Shown: positions 27,583 to 37,244 of the stretch, piece after piece
How the letters are laid out: every line of letters begins with the position of its first letter
Numbering within the stretch: position 1 is the stretch's first letter
Assembly: GCF_003478445.1 (NCBI RefSeq)
Contig: NZ_QUET01000019.1
Location: 1 to 64,000, forward strand
Direction of reading: 5' to 3'
Source: Roseburia sp. AM59-24XD
Lineage (GTDB): Bacteria; Bacillota; Clostridia; Lachnospirales; Lachnospiraceae
DNA length: 64,000 nt
Position numbers and translations under genes: made by a program
Notes under the pieces: generated by a model
Databases searched by the model: none
The model's input: the letters and a program-made list of their open reading frames with translations, nothing else
Told to the model about the DNA's origin: nothing

Positions 27583-28253
27583 TCAGATTCCTCCTTTTGT
27601 TCCATGCAGATCCGGTCATCCTTCATGACAAGCTGCAGATTGCCGTGGATCTGAATCAGTTTATTGTTCAGATATGCCATGTAAAGGGTGATCTCCTCGG
27701 GGCTTACCTCCCCCTGAAACACCTGACCGGCAATATCCTCCACAGAATAGCTGACCGACTCCTTTTCCAGAAACAGCGCCAGAAGCTTCGCCTCCTTTAC
27801 ACTTAAGATCAGGCTGCCTGATCGTGCAGAAAGCTCGTTGCTCTCCAGATCCAGTGTGACATTGGCAAGATTTAATACTGTCTGCTGATAATCACGGTTT
27901 CTCCGGATCATCGCCTTGACGCGCGCCACCAGCTCTCCCATGGCAAACGGCTTTGCCAGATAATCATCCGCGCCCTTGTTGAGTCCATCGATCCGATCCT
28001 CAGTTTCTGCCTTGGCTGTCAGCAGAAGCACCGGCGTATAATCGGATCTTTTACGCATATTCTCTGCCACCTGTGTTCCCTCCATGCCCGGCATCATGAT
28101 GTCAAGCACCACCATATCAAAATGTTCCTTCTGAAGGATTTCATCCGCCGACAGTCCGTCCATGACCGACGTCACCTCAAAGCCCTCCATCTTCAAAACC
28201 TCCGACACTGCCATCGACAATCCCAATTCGTCCTCTGCATATAATATCTTCAT
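27579..28253 (-). CDS. OmpR-family response regulator
   Basis: The 224-residue protein has a receiver domain (KILYAEDE, phospho-acceptor Asp in MVVLDIMMPGMEG, Lys in YLAKPFAMGEL) and a C-terminal winged helix (ITLYMAYLNNKLIQIHGNLQLVMKDD; weaker than usual). The start is the second of two adjacent ATGs, 6 bp behind GGAGG. It overlaps the kinase start by 4 bp. The neighbouring cell-wall hydrolase is a possible target. Confidence 0.92.
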   Translation of the reverse strand: MKILYAEDELGLSMAVSEVLKMEGFEVTSVMDGLSADEILQKEHFDMVVLDIMMPGMEGTQVAENMRKRSDYTPVLLLTAKAETEDRIDGLNKGADDYLAKPFAMGELVARVKAMIRRNRDYQQTVLNLANVTLDLESNELSARSGSLILSVKEAKLLALFLEKESVSYSVEDIAGQVFQGEVSPEEITLYMAYLNNKLIQIHGNLQLVMKDDRICMEQKEESD

Positions 28254-28282
28254 TGTCATCCTCCATAATTCTGTCCGGACAA

Positions 28283-28314
28283 AATTAAAAATGCGGTTTC
28301 CCTTTGCGCATTTC
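28283..28314 (-). terminator. Terminator of the alarmone synthetase gene
   Basis: AAATGCG and CGCATTT form a stem on the minus strand, followed by TTAATTTT. Confidence 0.6.
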
Positions 28315-28358
28315 CGCCTATCATCTTTGTTTTATCACGCCCACGCATACCCGGTCTG

Positions 28359-28964
28359 CTACTGACGTATCATATCCCGAAGTGTCTGCATCGACAGATC
28401 CGTCGATGCCATCTCCCCGGCACAGCGCTTCAACTCCTTTTCGATCAGTGCGGTATTGGTAATTCCTTTCTTGTAACGCATCTCATGCTCCAGACTCGCC
28501 CAGCAGTCCATTGCGATCGTCCGAAGCTGTATCTCTACACGAAGCACACCATCCGGCGCCTCCGGAAACGGACACTCCAGGATCACATGATAGCTGCGGT
28601 ATCCGTTCGGCTTTGGCAATGCGATATAGTCCTTTTCCTTAACGACGCGGTAACGTGTGTCCGATTTCATGGACTTTACCAGTTCGTACACATCCCCCAC
28701 GAAATGTGTTACCAGTCTGAACCCGATCAGATCGGAAAGCTGTGTAAACGCTGTTTCCACATCATTGTCATAGCCCTTTCGTTCCAGCTTCTCCTGCACC
28801 CCCTCTGCCGTCTTGATACGGCTGCGGATATGCTCCACCGGTCTTTCCTGATGCTTTCCGTCAAGCTCGTCCACCCTTTCATTCAACCAGCCAAGCACCT
28901 CCTGCTCCAACTGTTTCAAGGGTTCATAATATCCACCATAATATGTAAGCTGTGTATCTTCCAC
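28359..28964 (-). CDS. Small alarmone (p)ppGpp synthetase
   Basis: The 201-residue single-domain RelA/SpoT synthetase (RelQ/YjbM type) makes (p)ppGpp or pGpp from ATP and GTP/GDP. Visible motifs are SRIKTAEGVQEKLERKG, DLIGFRLVTHFVGDVYEL, PKPNGYRSYHVI and VEIQLRTIAMDCWASLEHEMRYKK. No hydrolase or regulatory domains are present. GTG is the start (28964), with TGAGGTGATATT upstream. Confidence 0.92.
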   Translation of the reverse strand: MEDTQLTYYGGYYEPLKQLEQEVLGWLNERVDELDGKHQERPVEHIRSRIKTAEGVQEKLERKGYDNDVETAFTQLSDLIGFRLVTHFVGDVYELVKSMKSDTRYRVVKEKDYIALPKPNGYRSYHVILECPFPEAPDGVLRVEIQLRTIAMDCWASLEHEMRYKKGITNTALIEKELKRCAGEMASTDLSMQTLRDMIRQ

Positions 28965-29013
28965 AATATCACCTCATTATTTCCAAATATTAAACGACAG
29001 GCTTTCTGTCTGG

Positions 29014-29042
29014 TAAAAAGGGCAAAACCGGCGTTTGGCCTT
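29014..29042 (-). terminator. Terminator-like hairpin downstream of spoIVA
   Basis: AAGGCCAAAC and GTTTTGCCCTT pair, with one bulge, and are followed by TTTTT on the minus strand. It lies about 210 nt beyond the spoIVA stop, so the spoIVA mRNA would have a long 3' end that includes repeat B. Confidence 0.55.
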
Positions 29043-29045
29043 TGG

Positions 29046-29073
29046 TTCACACTACGTTACAAGTATTTCCTAT
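29046..29073 (+). repeat. Dispersed intergenic repeat B, copy 3
   Basis: It contains TTCACACTACGTTACAAG then TATTTCCTAT, matching 4256-4283 and, inverted, 2200-2224. Confidence 0.5.
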
Positions 29074-29254
29074 CCATTACAAATACGGCACAACCCGCCA
29101 AATTCTTTCTTCATGGCAATATTGTACCGTATTTATATGAAAAATCAATGAACGCATATACTGCAAACATTAAATTTCAGAAACTATATAATACCCTGTG
29201 AACGGATATGATCTGTGACATCCTTTAAAAATAAAATACTTCGCCCCGTCATCA

Positions 29255-30729
29255 CTAAATGATGATGCAGACAAGACCACCGTTGCTGTCGTTGATCACC
29301 TTCTGGATCGTCTCCTGCAGCTTGAGCTGGCTTTCCTGCGTAAGCTATTGACCTTTCCGCTCATCCCCTCATCGACAAGCTGGCGCACGGTCTTTCCGAA
29401 AATATTGGTATCCCAGATTCCGTCCTTATCCGGTCCCGCCTGACCGGCAATATACTCAAGAAGATCCTTTGCCTGTTCCTGCGTTCCAACGATCGGAGCG
29501 ATCTCTGTCTCAATATTGGCACGGATCATATGTATAGACGGGCTGACCGCCTTAAGCTTTACACCATATTTATTACCATGGTGGATCAGCTCCGGCTCCT
29601 CGATCGTAATCTCATCTGTAGTCGGTGTGATCACTCCGTAACCCTTCTGATGAACCTCCTGCCATGCCTGACCGATCTTCCCGATCTCTTCCTTCTGTGC
29701 AGCATATTCCTTTAACAGCCGGATCAGCTGATATTCTCCCGGAATCTCTGTGCCAACGAGCTCACTTAAGATCTGATAATATCTGGAATCGTCAAACAGT
29801 GTATCAATAAAGACCTTTCCGTTTTCCATGCCGATCTTGCGGATATGAAACTCTTTGATCATGTCACTGTCCACCTGAAAACGTTCTCTGGTAACATCGC
29901 TGATCCTTGCAATCTTCCCTAAAATCTCCCGCACCTTCTCAAAAAGCTCTGTTTTGAGCCAATGGTCATTTGGCAGCATTTCCACCCATTTCGGCAGATG
30001 AAATGCGATCTGCGTCACCGGGAAAGACTGAAGGATCCGCTCCATGATCGCCAGAATGTCCTCCTTGCGAAGCTGGCTGGCGTTGATCGCCATCGCCTCC
30101 ACATCGTAGCTGTCTTTGATCTCATTTACGATTTTTACCGTTTCTTCGCTGTAGGGATGCGTTGAATTAACCAGTACCACAAAAGCTTTTCCAATGTCCT
30201 TGAGTTCGCGGATCGTTCTCCCCTCCGCCTCCAGATAAGCATCCCTGTCTAACTCCGTAATACTGCCGTCGGTCGTAACAACAACGCCCACCGTGGAATG
30301 GTCGTGGATCACCTTCTGCGTTCCAAATTCTGCCGCCCGTGTAAATGGCATCGGCTCCTTCGACCATGGCGTCATGACCATCCGCTCCTCGCCGTCCTCC
30401 GTCAGACCATTGACCCCATCTACAATATAGCCGACGCAGTCAATAAGACGCATCTTCACCTCATTATCTCCCATCAGCCGCACACCGACCGCTTCCTTCG
30501 GAATAAACTTCGGCTCTGTTGTCATAATGGTTTTGCCGTCTGCCGACTGTGGCAGTTCATCCACCGCTCTTTGCCGGTCATGCTCATCCGTGATCGACGG
30601 AAGCACCAAAAGCTCCATAAAACGCTTGATAAATGTCGATTTGCCGGTGCGGACCGGACCGCACACTCCTAAATAAATCTCGCCATTGGTTCGGCTGGCG
30701 ATGTCTGTATATACCTGAAATTCCTCCAT
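29255..30729 (-). CDS. spoIVA: Stage IV sporulation protein A (frame interrupted near the end)
   Basis: SpoIVA is the cytoskeletal ATPase that forms the base of the spore coat around the forespore. The P-loop is in GVCGPVRTGKSTFIKRFMELLVLP (about residue 24), and the DCVGY and PFTRAAEFGTQKVI motifs follow. The start at 30729 has GGAGG 5 bp upstream. The visible frame ends wrongly at 29296: TTACGCAGG near 29340 must read TTAACGCAGG to give N-S-L-T-Q-E-S-Q and the conserved end NGGLVCII at 29255. With one base added the protein is 491 residues, standard for SpoIVA. A SigE-like promoter lies at 30803-30832. Confidence 0.95.
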
Positions 30730-30802
30730 GGCTACCTCCCGGAATACATTGGCAATGCACTGGTACATGCCGACCGGGCATTGCATGGTTTGCTGTTTGT
30801 CT

Positions 30803-30832
30803 ATCTATATGCATCCCGGGATTCCAATATTC
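30803..30832 (-). promoter_or_regulatory. Possible SigE promoter of spoIVA
   Basis: On the minus strand GAATATT (30826-30832) and CATATAGAT (30803-30811) are 14 bp apart. This fits the SigE pattern (ATA ... CATACAAT type) and the mother-cell role of spoIVA. Score is by eye only. Confidence 0.4.
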
Positions 30833-30865
30833 CTCTGCCACCTTTCAAAATCCCTCTGTCCCCTC

Positions 30866-30909
30866 CAAAAAAGTGCTGCAGGCTTCCGCTTAACTGAAAC
30901 CTGCAGCAC
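30866..30909 (-). terminator. Terminator of apbE
   Basis: GTGCTGCAGG and CCTGCAGCAC form a perfect 10 bp stem, followed by six T residues on the minus strand. Confidence 0.85.
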
Positions 30910-30917
30910 GTTATGTG

Positions 30918-31981
30918 TCACTCTTCCTCAAGATACTTCTTAAAATTCTTCGAATAATGGAGCTTTTCATCTTTAGTAATAAATACTGCTTCCACATCAT
31001 CGAGCGAATCGATCAAATCCATTCCCTCGGAAAGCCCCAGTGTAAATGCCGTTGTCGAAAGTCCGTCTCCATCAACAGATCTGTCCGATATTATGGACAC
31101 ACCGAGGAGATTATTATCATAGGAATAACCCGTCTTCGGATCTAAAATATGATGGTACATTGTCCCCTCGTCTGTCTTAATATACCGCTCATAAATACCG
31201 GAGGAAACAACGGACTTCCCATTGATATCGACCACGGCGACCGTCTCTTCCCGGTCAGCAAACGGCTGTCTTATCCCAATCCGGAAATCGTCCCCCTTAT
31301 TCTTTCCACCGATGCACAGAATGTTTCCTCCCAGATCAATGACCGCACCTGTAACGCCATTCTCTGTCAGATACTCCCTGATCTGATCGGCGATATATCC
31401 TTTCGCAATTCCGCCAAGATCCAGTTCCATACCGGATTTCTGAAAGATCAGCATATGCTTTTTTAAACGAATGTTGTGGTAATCCACATACTTCAATGCC
31501 TCTTTGATCTTCTGTGCATCCGGCACTGTGCCTTTCCCGGAGGAAAAATCCCACAAACTGCTGACCGGACGATCGAAATATCAAAATTGCCGTCCGACAG
31601 CTTGCAGTAGTAAAGTCCTTTTTGAAGAATATCATGCATCTGATCTGAAATCTTTACGGAAACGCTTCCATCAGCCTCTCCGCTCTCAGCTGCTTCCCTG
31701 CTGACCTTATTGATCTGATATAATTCACTGTCTTTCCTCGTAGTACTGAGCAGCTTTTCATAATCTGTACAGAGTGAAACACAATGATCTAACAGCTTCC
31801 GGCTTCCACCCTGATAAAGCGTGACCGTGTAAGTGGTATCAAACGCAAAACCGGATATTGAGAGCGGCTCTGCACCCTTCTCTTTATCTGAAAAGGGTGA
31901 TACACAGCCTGTAATGCTGCATACCACCATAATAAATACAAGTTCTGCCGCGAAAACGGCTTTTCCTCTCCAAAGCTTCAT
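30918..31981 (-). CDS. apbE: FAD:protein FMN transferase, lipoprotein (frame interrupted once)
   Basis: ApbE attaches FMN covalently to Thr residues of flavoproteins such as RnfG/RnfD or NqrC. The N-terminal part (from 31981) has a lipoprotein signal with ITGC, then AFDTTYTVTLY and DGNFDISI. The second holds ELDLGGIAKGYIADQI, GGNILCIGGK and HHILDPKTGYS, the metal- and FAD-binding motifs. They join if one base is added near 31564-31573 (I-x-P-V-S-S-L-W-D-F). The repaired length is 354 residues, normal. The start follows AGGAGG. It is cotranscribed with the upstream glucosaminidase gene. Confidence 0.9.
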
Positions 31982-31997
31982 GACATGGTACCTCCTG

Positions 31998-33317
31998 TTA
32001 CTGCAGATTTTCAAACATCTGCTTTACACAATGCTCGACCTTCCATGCCCAGGTAAAAGATGCGGAATAATGGTGATTGATCTCCATCAGTCCGGTTCCA
32101 TCATAATAAATGCCATCCTGTGTAAGATAGCTTTTGGCAAGCCATTTTGCAGTTCTCATAATATTCGCCTGATCACTGGCTGCATTGATGCCCTGTGCAT
32201 CATCCGAGTCCACACCAAAACCGGTAAAATTATGATCCTGTCTGGCTCTTCTTGATGTTCCCCACGCACTTTCGAGTGCGGCGATGGATGCCAGTCCAAC
32301 CGCATTGACCCCGTATTTATGTTCTGCCTTCACAAACACCGGAGCAAGCGTAACTAACTCACTTCCCTCTAACATTTTACGCATCTGCGATTTTGTCACA
32401 CCACTTCTGACCGTTAAGTCATACGGATTAAAGATTACCGGATTATGCTTCCTGATTCCTTTGACATACCGGGTATGAATCTTTTCGTATTTTGAACGGA
32501 TATGATGTACCGGCTTCTTCAGATTCCTGAGCTTGCGCCCGCACTGATTGATTTCCTTATCCAGATAAAGTCCCAGGTCAAAAGTCTCATTCTCCTCAAA
32601 AAACGTGTCCATGCCGGAAACTGTCAGCACATCAAAATAATCTGGGTTACACAAAATATATCCCTGATAGACCACCTGATCGACCGTAGAATCAAGCCCC
32701 TGTACTGTGGCAGCAGATACCACCTTCGATACTGCAGATCCGGTTGCCGCCACCTTGACTGCCATGGTATTGCTTCCAATAGTACGGCGCATTTTCTCGA
32801 GATATGCCTGTCTGACGGTCAGTGACTGCGTCTTTGTGATCAGTTCCTGACGCTTGTCTGTGATCCGTTTGTTGGCATCTTTCAGCTTCTGGATCTGCGA
32901 CAGATACTGTATATTGTACATCTGTACATTTCCCTCGATCGGGCGGTAAGTCGGTACCGGTGTCGGAGCTGCCGGATGGTGCTTTTTATTTTTATGCTTT
33001 GCGGCATGTTTCCGGTTCTTTGCCACCTGACTCTTTCCGGCATCTGCTGCTTTTCCCTTTCCGGAATCGTCTGCCTTCGGCTTTGCAGATTCTCTCTTTG
33101 CCGGAGCTGCTGTTTGGGCAGGCTTTGGTGTTACTGCCGGCTTTTCCTGCTCCGGTGCATTGTCCGGATCATCGCCTGTTCCATTGTCCACAGAGATCTC
33201 TGTCGTCGTCAGATCCTCATCATTGGCTGCCCTCAGCTGCCATCTTGGCGCCACCTCCACCAGAATCAGTGCCACTGCTATGATCAATACGGTTACTTTC
33301 GCTATCTTGCTGCTCAT
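31998..33317 (-). CDS. Membrane-anchored or secreted glucosaminidase-domain protein
   Basis: The 439-residue product has an N-terminal hydrophobic segment (7-25), a long Ala/Pro/Lys-rich linker with basic HKNKKHH stretches (30-125), a helical middle, and a C-terminal Mannosyl-glycoprotein endo-beta-N-acetylglucosaminidase-like domain (about 330-435). The catalytic Glu is in IAALESAWGTS, followed by NFTGFGVDSDDAQG. It probably cuts peptidoglycan glycan strands. It lies 7 bp after trmD. Confidence 0.82.
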   Translation of the reverse strand: MSSKIAKVTVLIIAVALILVEVAPRWQLRAANDEDLTTTEISVDNGTGDDPDNAPEQEKPAVTPKPAQTAAPAKRESAKPKADDSGKGKAADAGKSQVAKNRKHAAKHKNKKHHPAAPTPVPTYRPIEGNVQMYNIQYLSQIQKLKDANKRITDKRQELITKTQSLTVRQAYLEKMRRTIGSNTMAVKVAATGSAVSKVVSAATVQGLDSTVDQVVYQGYILCNPDYFDVLTVSGMDTFFEENETFDLGLYLDKEINQCGRKLRNLKKPVHHIRSKYEKIHTRYVKGIRKHNPVIFNPYDLTVRSGVTKSQMRKMLEGSELVTLAPVFVKAEHKYGVNAVGLASIAALESAWGTSRRARQDHNFTGFGVDSDDAQGINAASDQANIMRTAKWLAKSYLTQDGIYYDGTGLMEINHHYSASFTWAWKVEHCVKQMFENLQ

Positions 33318-33324
33318 GCTGTCA

Positions 33325-34062
33325 TCATTTCCTTTCCTGCTGCTTATACAGCCAGTCTCTTTCCTTCTCCGTCAGCTCTGCTTTCTCCAGAAGATCCGGT
33401 CTGTTCTTCGCTGTCCGAAGAATTGACTGCTCCCGGTACCAGGCGGCGATATTCTTGTGGTGTCCCGAAAGCAGGACAGGTGGCACCTTCTCCCCCATCC
33501 ATTCCTCCGGTCTTGTATACTGCGGATATTCTAACAGATTATCCGAGAATGATTCCTTGACCGCAGACATTCCGTTGTTAAGTACCCCGGGCACCAGTCT
33601 CGAGATCGTATCCATCACGACAAGCGCCGGAAGCTCTCCGCCGGTCAGGACATAATCGCCGATCGACACATTATCGGTCACGATCTTTTCCAGAACACGC
33701 TCGTCAATTCCTTCATAATGACCACAGAGCAGAACCAGATCCTCCTCCTGCGATAACTCCTCTGCAATCTTCTGATTGAAGGTTCTTCCCTGTGGTGTCA
33801 TAAAGACCACCCTCGGGCGTTCATTTCCGATCGAATGACAGATACTCTCATAACAGCGATACACAGGCTCTGCCTGCATCACCATTCCGGCTCCGCCGCC
33901 ATAGGGATAATCATCCACGCGGTTATGCTTGTTATTCGCAAAATCACGGATATTCACGGCATCTACCAATATATATCCTGCCTTGATCGCCCTGCCGGTA
34001 ATGCTCTCATTCATTGCACGTTCGATCATTTCCGGAAACAAAGTCATTACATGAAAGTTCAT
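33325..34062 (-). CDS. trmD: tRNA (guanine37-N1)-methyltransferase
   Basis: The 245-residue enzyme methylates G37 of tRNAs. It shows the SPOUT knot motifs YPYGGGAGMVMQAEP, LLCGHYEGIDERV and SIGDYVLTGGELPALVVMD. It lies directly behind rimM in the ribosomal block. Confidence 0.97.
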   Translation of the reverse strand: MNFHVMTLFPEMIERAMNESITGRAIKAGYILVDAVNIRDFANNKHNRVDDYPYGGGAGMVMQAEPVYRCYESICHSIGNERPRVVFMTPQGRTFNQKIAEELSQEEDLVLLCGHYEGIDERVLEKIVTDNVSIGDYVLTGGELPALVVMDTISRLVPGVLNNGMSAVKESFSDNLLEYPQYTRPEEWMGEKVPPVLLSGHHKNIAAWYREQSILRTAKNRPDLLEKAELTEKERDWLYKQQERK

Positions 34063-34102
34063 TTACCTATCCTCATTTCTCATGTCTGCTTGATCTGACA
34101 AT

Positions 34103-34606
34103 TTACAACAGTCCTTCCATAATATGAACCGTCACAACTTTAGTGTCCATATTTCGGGACAGTACACAATCCGGAATCACCGGAAGCAGCACTTCCTTCC
34201 CTTCATGCTCTACCACATAAACATCATTGGCTCCTGTTGTCAGTACATCCTTTAATACACCGAATTTCTCCCCATCCTCTGTCACCACGGTTGCACCGAG
34301 AATATCGGCAATATAATACTCGCCCTCTTCCAGCGGAATCGCATTTTCTCTGGTGACCAGAAGATCTCTGCCTTTATATTTCTCAATGTCATTGATCGAA
34401 TCAATTCCCTTAAATTTCAAAATGACCATGTTCTTAAAAAAACGTGCGGAAGCAACCTCCAACACCTTTTTCTCATTTCCGGTATCCAGAATGATCTCCT
34501 TCATTCCCTTAAAACGCTTCGGATCCTCTGTGGTCGGAAATACCTTGACCTCTCCTCGGATCCCGTGGGTATTGGCAATGACACCTACTCTAAAATAATC
34601 TTCCAT
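34103..34606 (-). CDS. rimM: 16S rRNA maturation factor RimM
   Basis: The 167-residue protein starts FRVGVIANTHGIRGEVKVFPTTEDP, the RimM signature, and carries the PRC-barrel at the end (LKDVLTTGANDVYVV). It assists 30S head assembly. A hairpin at 34655-34687 separates it from khpA, so it may also have its own promoter. Confidence 0.96.
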   Translation of the reverse strand: MEDYFRVGVIANTHGIRGEVKVFPTTEDPKRFKGMKEIILDTGNEKKVLEVASARFFKNMVILKFKGIDSINDIEKYKGRDLLVTRENAIPLEEGEYYIADILGATVVTEDGEKFGVLKDVLTTGANDVYVVEHEGKEVLLPVIPDCVLSRNMDTKVVTVHIMEGLL

Positions 34607-34654
34607 ACAAACAATACCTTTCCGTCATTGATTCTATATATTTCAGCTATAAAG

Positions 34655-34687
34655 AAAAATACACCTGTACATAACCATGTACAGGCG
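34655..34687 (-). terminator. Hairpin/terminator between khpA and rimM
   Basis: CCTGTACAT and ATGTACAGG pair around a 4 nt loop, followed by GTGTATTTTTC on the minus strand. It could partly uncouple rpsP-khpA from rimM-trmD. Confidence 0.6.
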
Positions 34688-34699
34688 TCTTCCACGAAC

Positions 34700-34930
34700 C
34701 TACTGTCCGATTTCTACAGTAATCTTTTTGTCCGTATTGTAAGCGGCAGCCTTCACTACTGTGCGAATTGCCTTTGCAATACGTCCCTGCTTTCCGATAA
34801 CCTTACCCATGTCATCAGAAGCAACTTTAAGTTCCAATAGGATTTCATTCTCTGTCTCAGTCTCTGCGACCTCAACCTCTTCCGGGTGATCCACAAGTGC
34901 CTGTGCGAGAACTTCCACTAATTCTTTCAT
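34700..34930 (-). CDS. khpA: KH-domain RNA-binding protein KhpA
   Basis: The 76-residue single KH domain protein has the GxxG loop in DMGKVIGKQGRIAKAIRTVVKAAA. KhpA with KhpB binds RNA and influences cell elongation in Firmicutes. Its place between rpsP and rimM is the conserved one. Confidence 0.93.
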   Translation of the reverse strand: MKELVEVLAQALVDHPEEVEVAETETENEILLELKVASDDMGKVIGKQGRIAKAIRTVVKAAAYNTDKKITVEIGQ

Positions 34931-34959
34931 ATTCTACACATCCTCACTGGTCAAAAAAA

Positions 34960-35202
34960 TTACTCGATTCCAGCCTGCTTTAACAGCTTTCCAACTGTCT
35001 CCGTCGGCTTAGCACCATTTGCCAACCACTGCTTAGCCTTTTCCTCATCAAACTTGAAAACGCTTGGGTCCTGATTTGGATCATAGGTACCGATCTCATC
35101 GATAAACTTACCATCTCTTGGAGATCTGGAATCAGCAACTACTACTCTATAGAAAGGTGCTTTCTTCTTACCCATTCTTCTTAATCTGATCTTTACTGCC
35201 AT
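34960..35202 (-). CDS. rpsP: Small ribosomal subunit protein bS16
   Basis: The 80-residue protein begins [27 protein letters not shown], diagnostic of bS16. The ATG at 35202 follows TAGGAGGTGAAAGAC; an in-frame ATG 9 bp earlier overlaps this site. Confidence 0.97.
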   Translation of the reverse strand: MAVKIRLRRMGKKKAPFYRVVVADSRSPRDGKFIDEIGTYDPNQDPSVFKFDEEKAKQWLANGAKPTETVGKLLKQAGIE

Positions 35203-35273
35203 GTCTTTCACCTCCTAATCTTACATGTACTATTTATATACAAACCCCGGTATGACCGGAATCTGAATGCATC

Positions 35274-36631
35274 TTAAAATCCAAATGGAAGCTTTGGCAT
35301 TCCGCCGCCAAAACGCCCCTTTTTCTTGCCCTTGCCGGACATCATTCCCGACATCTGTTTCATCATCTTGCGGGACTGTTCAAACTGTTTGATCAGCTTG
35401 TTGACCTCTGAGATATCCACTCCGGCGCCTTTCGCAATGCGCTTCTTACGGGATGGATTGATCAAGGCCGGATTGCCCCGTTCCTCCGGTGTCATGGAAT
35501 AAATGATCGCCTCTGTGCCCTTAAACACATCATCATCAATGTCTAAGTCGGTCGGAAGTCCCATTCCCGGCATCATACCAAGAATGCTTTTGATTCCGCC
35601 CATCTTCTTCATCTGACCGATCTGCTCCAGGAAATCATTGAAGTCAAACTCCGCCTTACGGAACTTCTTCTCCATCTCCCTTGCCTTGTCCTGATCGATC
35701 TCAGCCTCAGCTTTCTCGATCAATGTAAGCACATCGCCCATACCAAGAATGCGGGATGCCATACGATCCGGATAAAACTGCTCCAGATCTGACAGCTTCT
35801 CTCCCATGCCGACATACAGGATCGGACGTCCTGTCACTGCACGAATGGAGAGTGCCGCACCACCTCGGGTATCACCATCTAACTTTGTCAGGATAACACC
35901 GTCAATCTGAATCTTCTCATCGAGGTCTTGGCAACATTAACTGCATCCTGTCCTGTCATGGAATCCACAACGAGGATTGTCTGATCGATATCAATGTTTT
36001 CCTTGATCTCCTGCAGCTCACCCATCATATCCTCGTCCACATGAAGACGTCCTGCAGTATCCAGAATGACTACGTTCTCATTATGTGCTACTGCATGCTC
36101 GAGCGCTGCCTTCGCAATGTCAACAGGCTTGTGGCTGGTACCCATCGCGAATACCTCAACGCCCTGCTTCTCACCATTGACCTTCAACTGCTCAATCGCT
36201 GCCGGACGATAAATATCACAGGCTGCCAGCAACGGACGACGTCCCTTCTGCTTCAGCTTTCCGGCAATCTTGGCGGTCGTCGTTGTCTTACCGGCACCCT
36301 GAAGACCACACATCATAATGATGGTTATCTCATTGGATGGCTTCAATGCAATCTCAGTGGTTTCGCTTCCCATGAGACTGACAAGCTCTTCATTCACAAG
36401 CTTGATCACCATCTGCCCCGGCGTCAGGCTGTTCATAACATCCTGTCCGACTGCCCGCTCCTGCACTGTCTTGACGAAGTTCTTGACTACTTTAAAGTTA
36501 ACATCTGCCTCCAGAAGAGCCATCTTAACTTCCTTTAAAGCTGCCTTAACATCCTCCTCCGTCAAACGTCCCTTGCTACGGAGGTTCTTAAAAACATTCT
36601 GCAGCTTTTCGGATAAACTATCAAATGCCAT
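35274..36631 (-). CDS. ffh: Signal recognition particle protein Ffh (frame interrupted once)
   Basis: Ffh binds 4.5S/6S RNA and signal peptides and targets ribosomes to FtsY. The NG domain is seen from 36631 (MMCGLQGAGKTTTTAKIAGKL, DTAGRLHVDE). The later NG part and the methionine-rich M domain (SRKMMKQMSGMMSGKGKKKG) end at 35274. The frame breaks at 35919-35926: ACCTCGATGAG should read ACCTTCGATGAG (K-T-F-D-E-K-I-Q-I). The repaired protein is 452 residues, as expected. Ffh is essential, so the break must be a sequence error. Confidence 0.96.
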
Positions 36632-36691
36632 ATAGATAACCTTGCCTTTCCAAAGAACTGCAAACTTTGGGCCGCAGGCACAAGATTTGCA

Positions 36692-36732
36692 AAGCGAATT
36701 TTATTCGCTTGGCGAAAATTTCATATTTTCGC
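36692..36732. repeat. Two tandem perfect hairpins in the ffh leader
   Basis: AAGCGAAT/ATTCGCTT (36692-36710, 3 nt loop) is followed after 1 bp by GCGAAAAT/ATTTTCGC (36712-36732, 5 nt loop). Both lie in the 5' untranslated leader of ffh. A 13 bp part (36687-36699) recurs inverted at 18750-18762, another intergenic spot. Confidence 0.5.
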
Positions 36733-36774
36733 ACTACCCTCCATTTCAAAGTCTGCTTTCACAACACAATGGCT

Positions 36775-36803
36775 AGTATACACAATCGTTTCGATGTTGT
36801 CAA
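36775..36803 (-). promoter_or_regulatory. ffh promoter
   Basis: TTGACA (36798-36803) and TATACT (36775-36780) with a 17 bp spacer on the minus strand. The leader to the ATG is about 135 nt. Confidence 0.75.
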
Positions 36804-36912
36804 GTATTTTTCTTGACGTTTTTTATTTTTAACATTAAACGTCTGGTAAATTATTTTAATTTATTGTAGACATCGTCTGTGCCCGGCTTCATCTCGACCA
36901 TTTCCTTGGCTT

Positions 36913-37233
36913 CTACATCACGGCACTGATAATGCTTGCTGCAAGTCCAAGCACAATGACAACCAGCGAAATGATCGCCACGATCCTTGCCATGCTGTGC
37001 CTTCTGCTTCCCGCCTTCGTGCTTTTATATTCAACGGACTGCTCGCGGATCACATCCCGTGCCTGCTGCTCCATGTCCTCCGACACACTGATTTCAAACA
37101 TAACATGATTCACACCGGATACGGCATGAAAGGAATCATTCCGGCTGCAATCGCACGCAATTCCATGTTCTGACAGATTGCTGCAAATCGCATCCGCCTC
37201 TATCGAATTATTTGTTCTGTATATGATTAACAT
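36913..37233 (-). CDS. DUF2007-like protein with C-terminal membrane helix
   Basis: The 106-residue product has an N-terminal alpha/beta domain (MLIIYRTNNSIEADAICSNLSEHGIACDCS ... DMEQQARDVIRE) like DUF2007 putative signal-transducing proteins, then one membrane helix (about 82-105). GGGGGCGATACA precedes the ATG. After the stop, another frame continues with codon use like a gene for 22 codons (DVEAKEMVEMKPGTDDVYNK..., stop near 36844). The real protein may therefore be longer and interrupted by one missing base. Confidence 0.6.
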   Translation of the reverse strand: MLIIYRTNNSIEADAICSNLSEHGIACDCSRNDSFHAVSGVNHVMFEISVSEDMEQQARDVIREQSVEYKSTKAGSRRHSMARIVAIISLVVIVLGLAASIISAVM

Positions 37234-37244
37234 TGTATCGCCCC

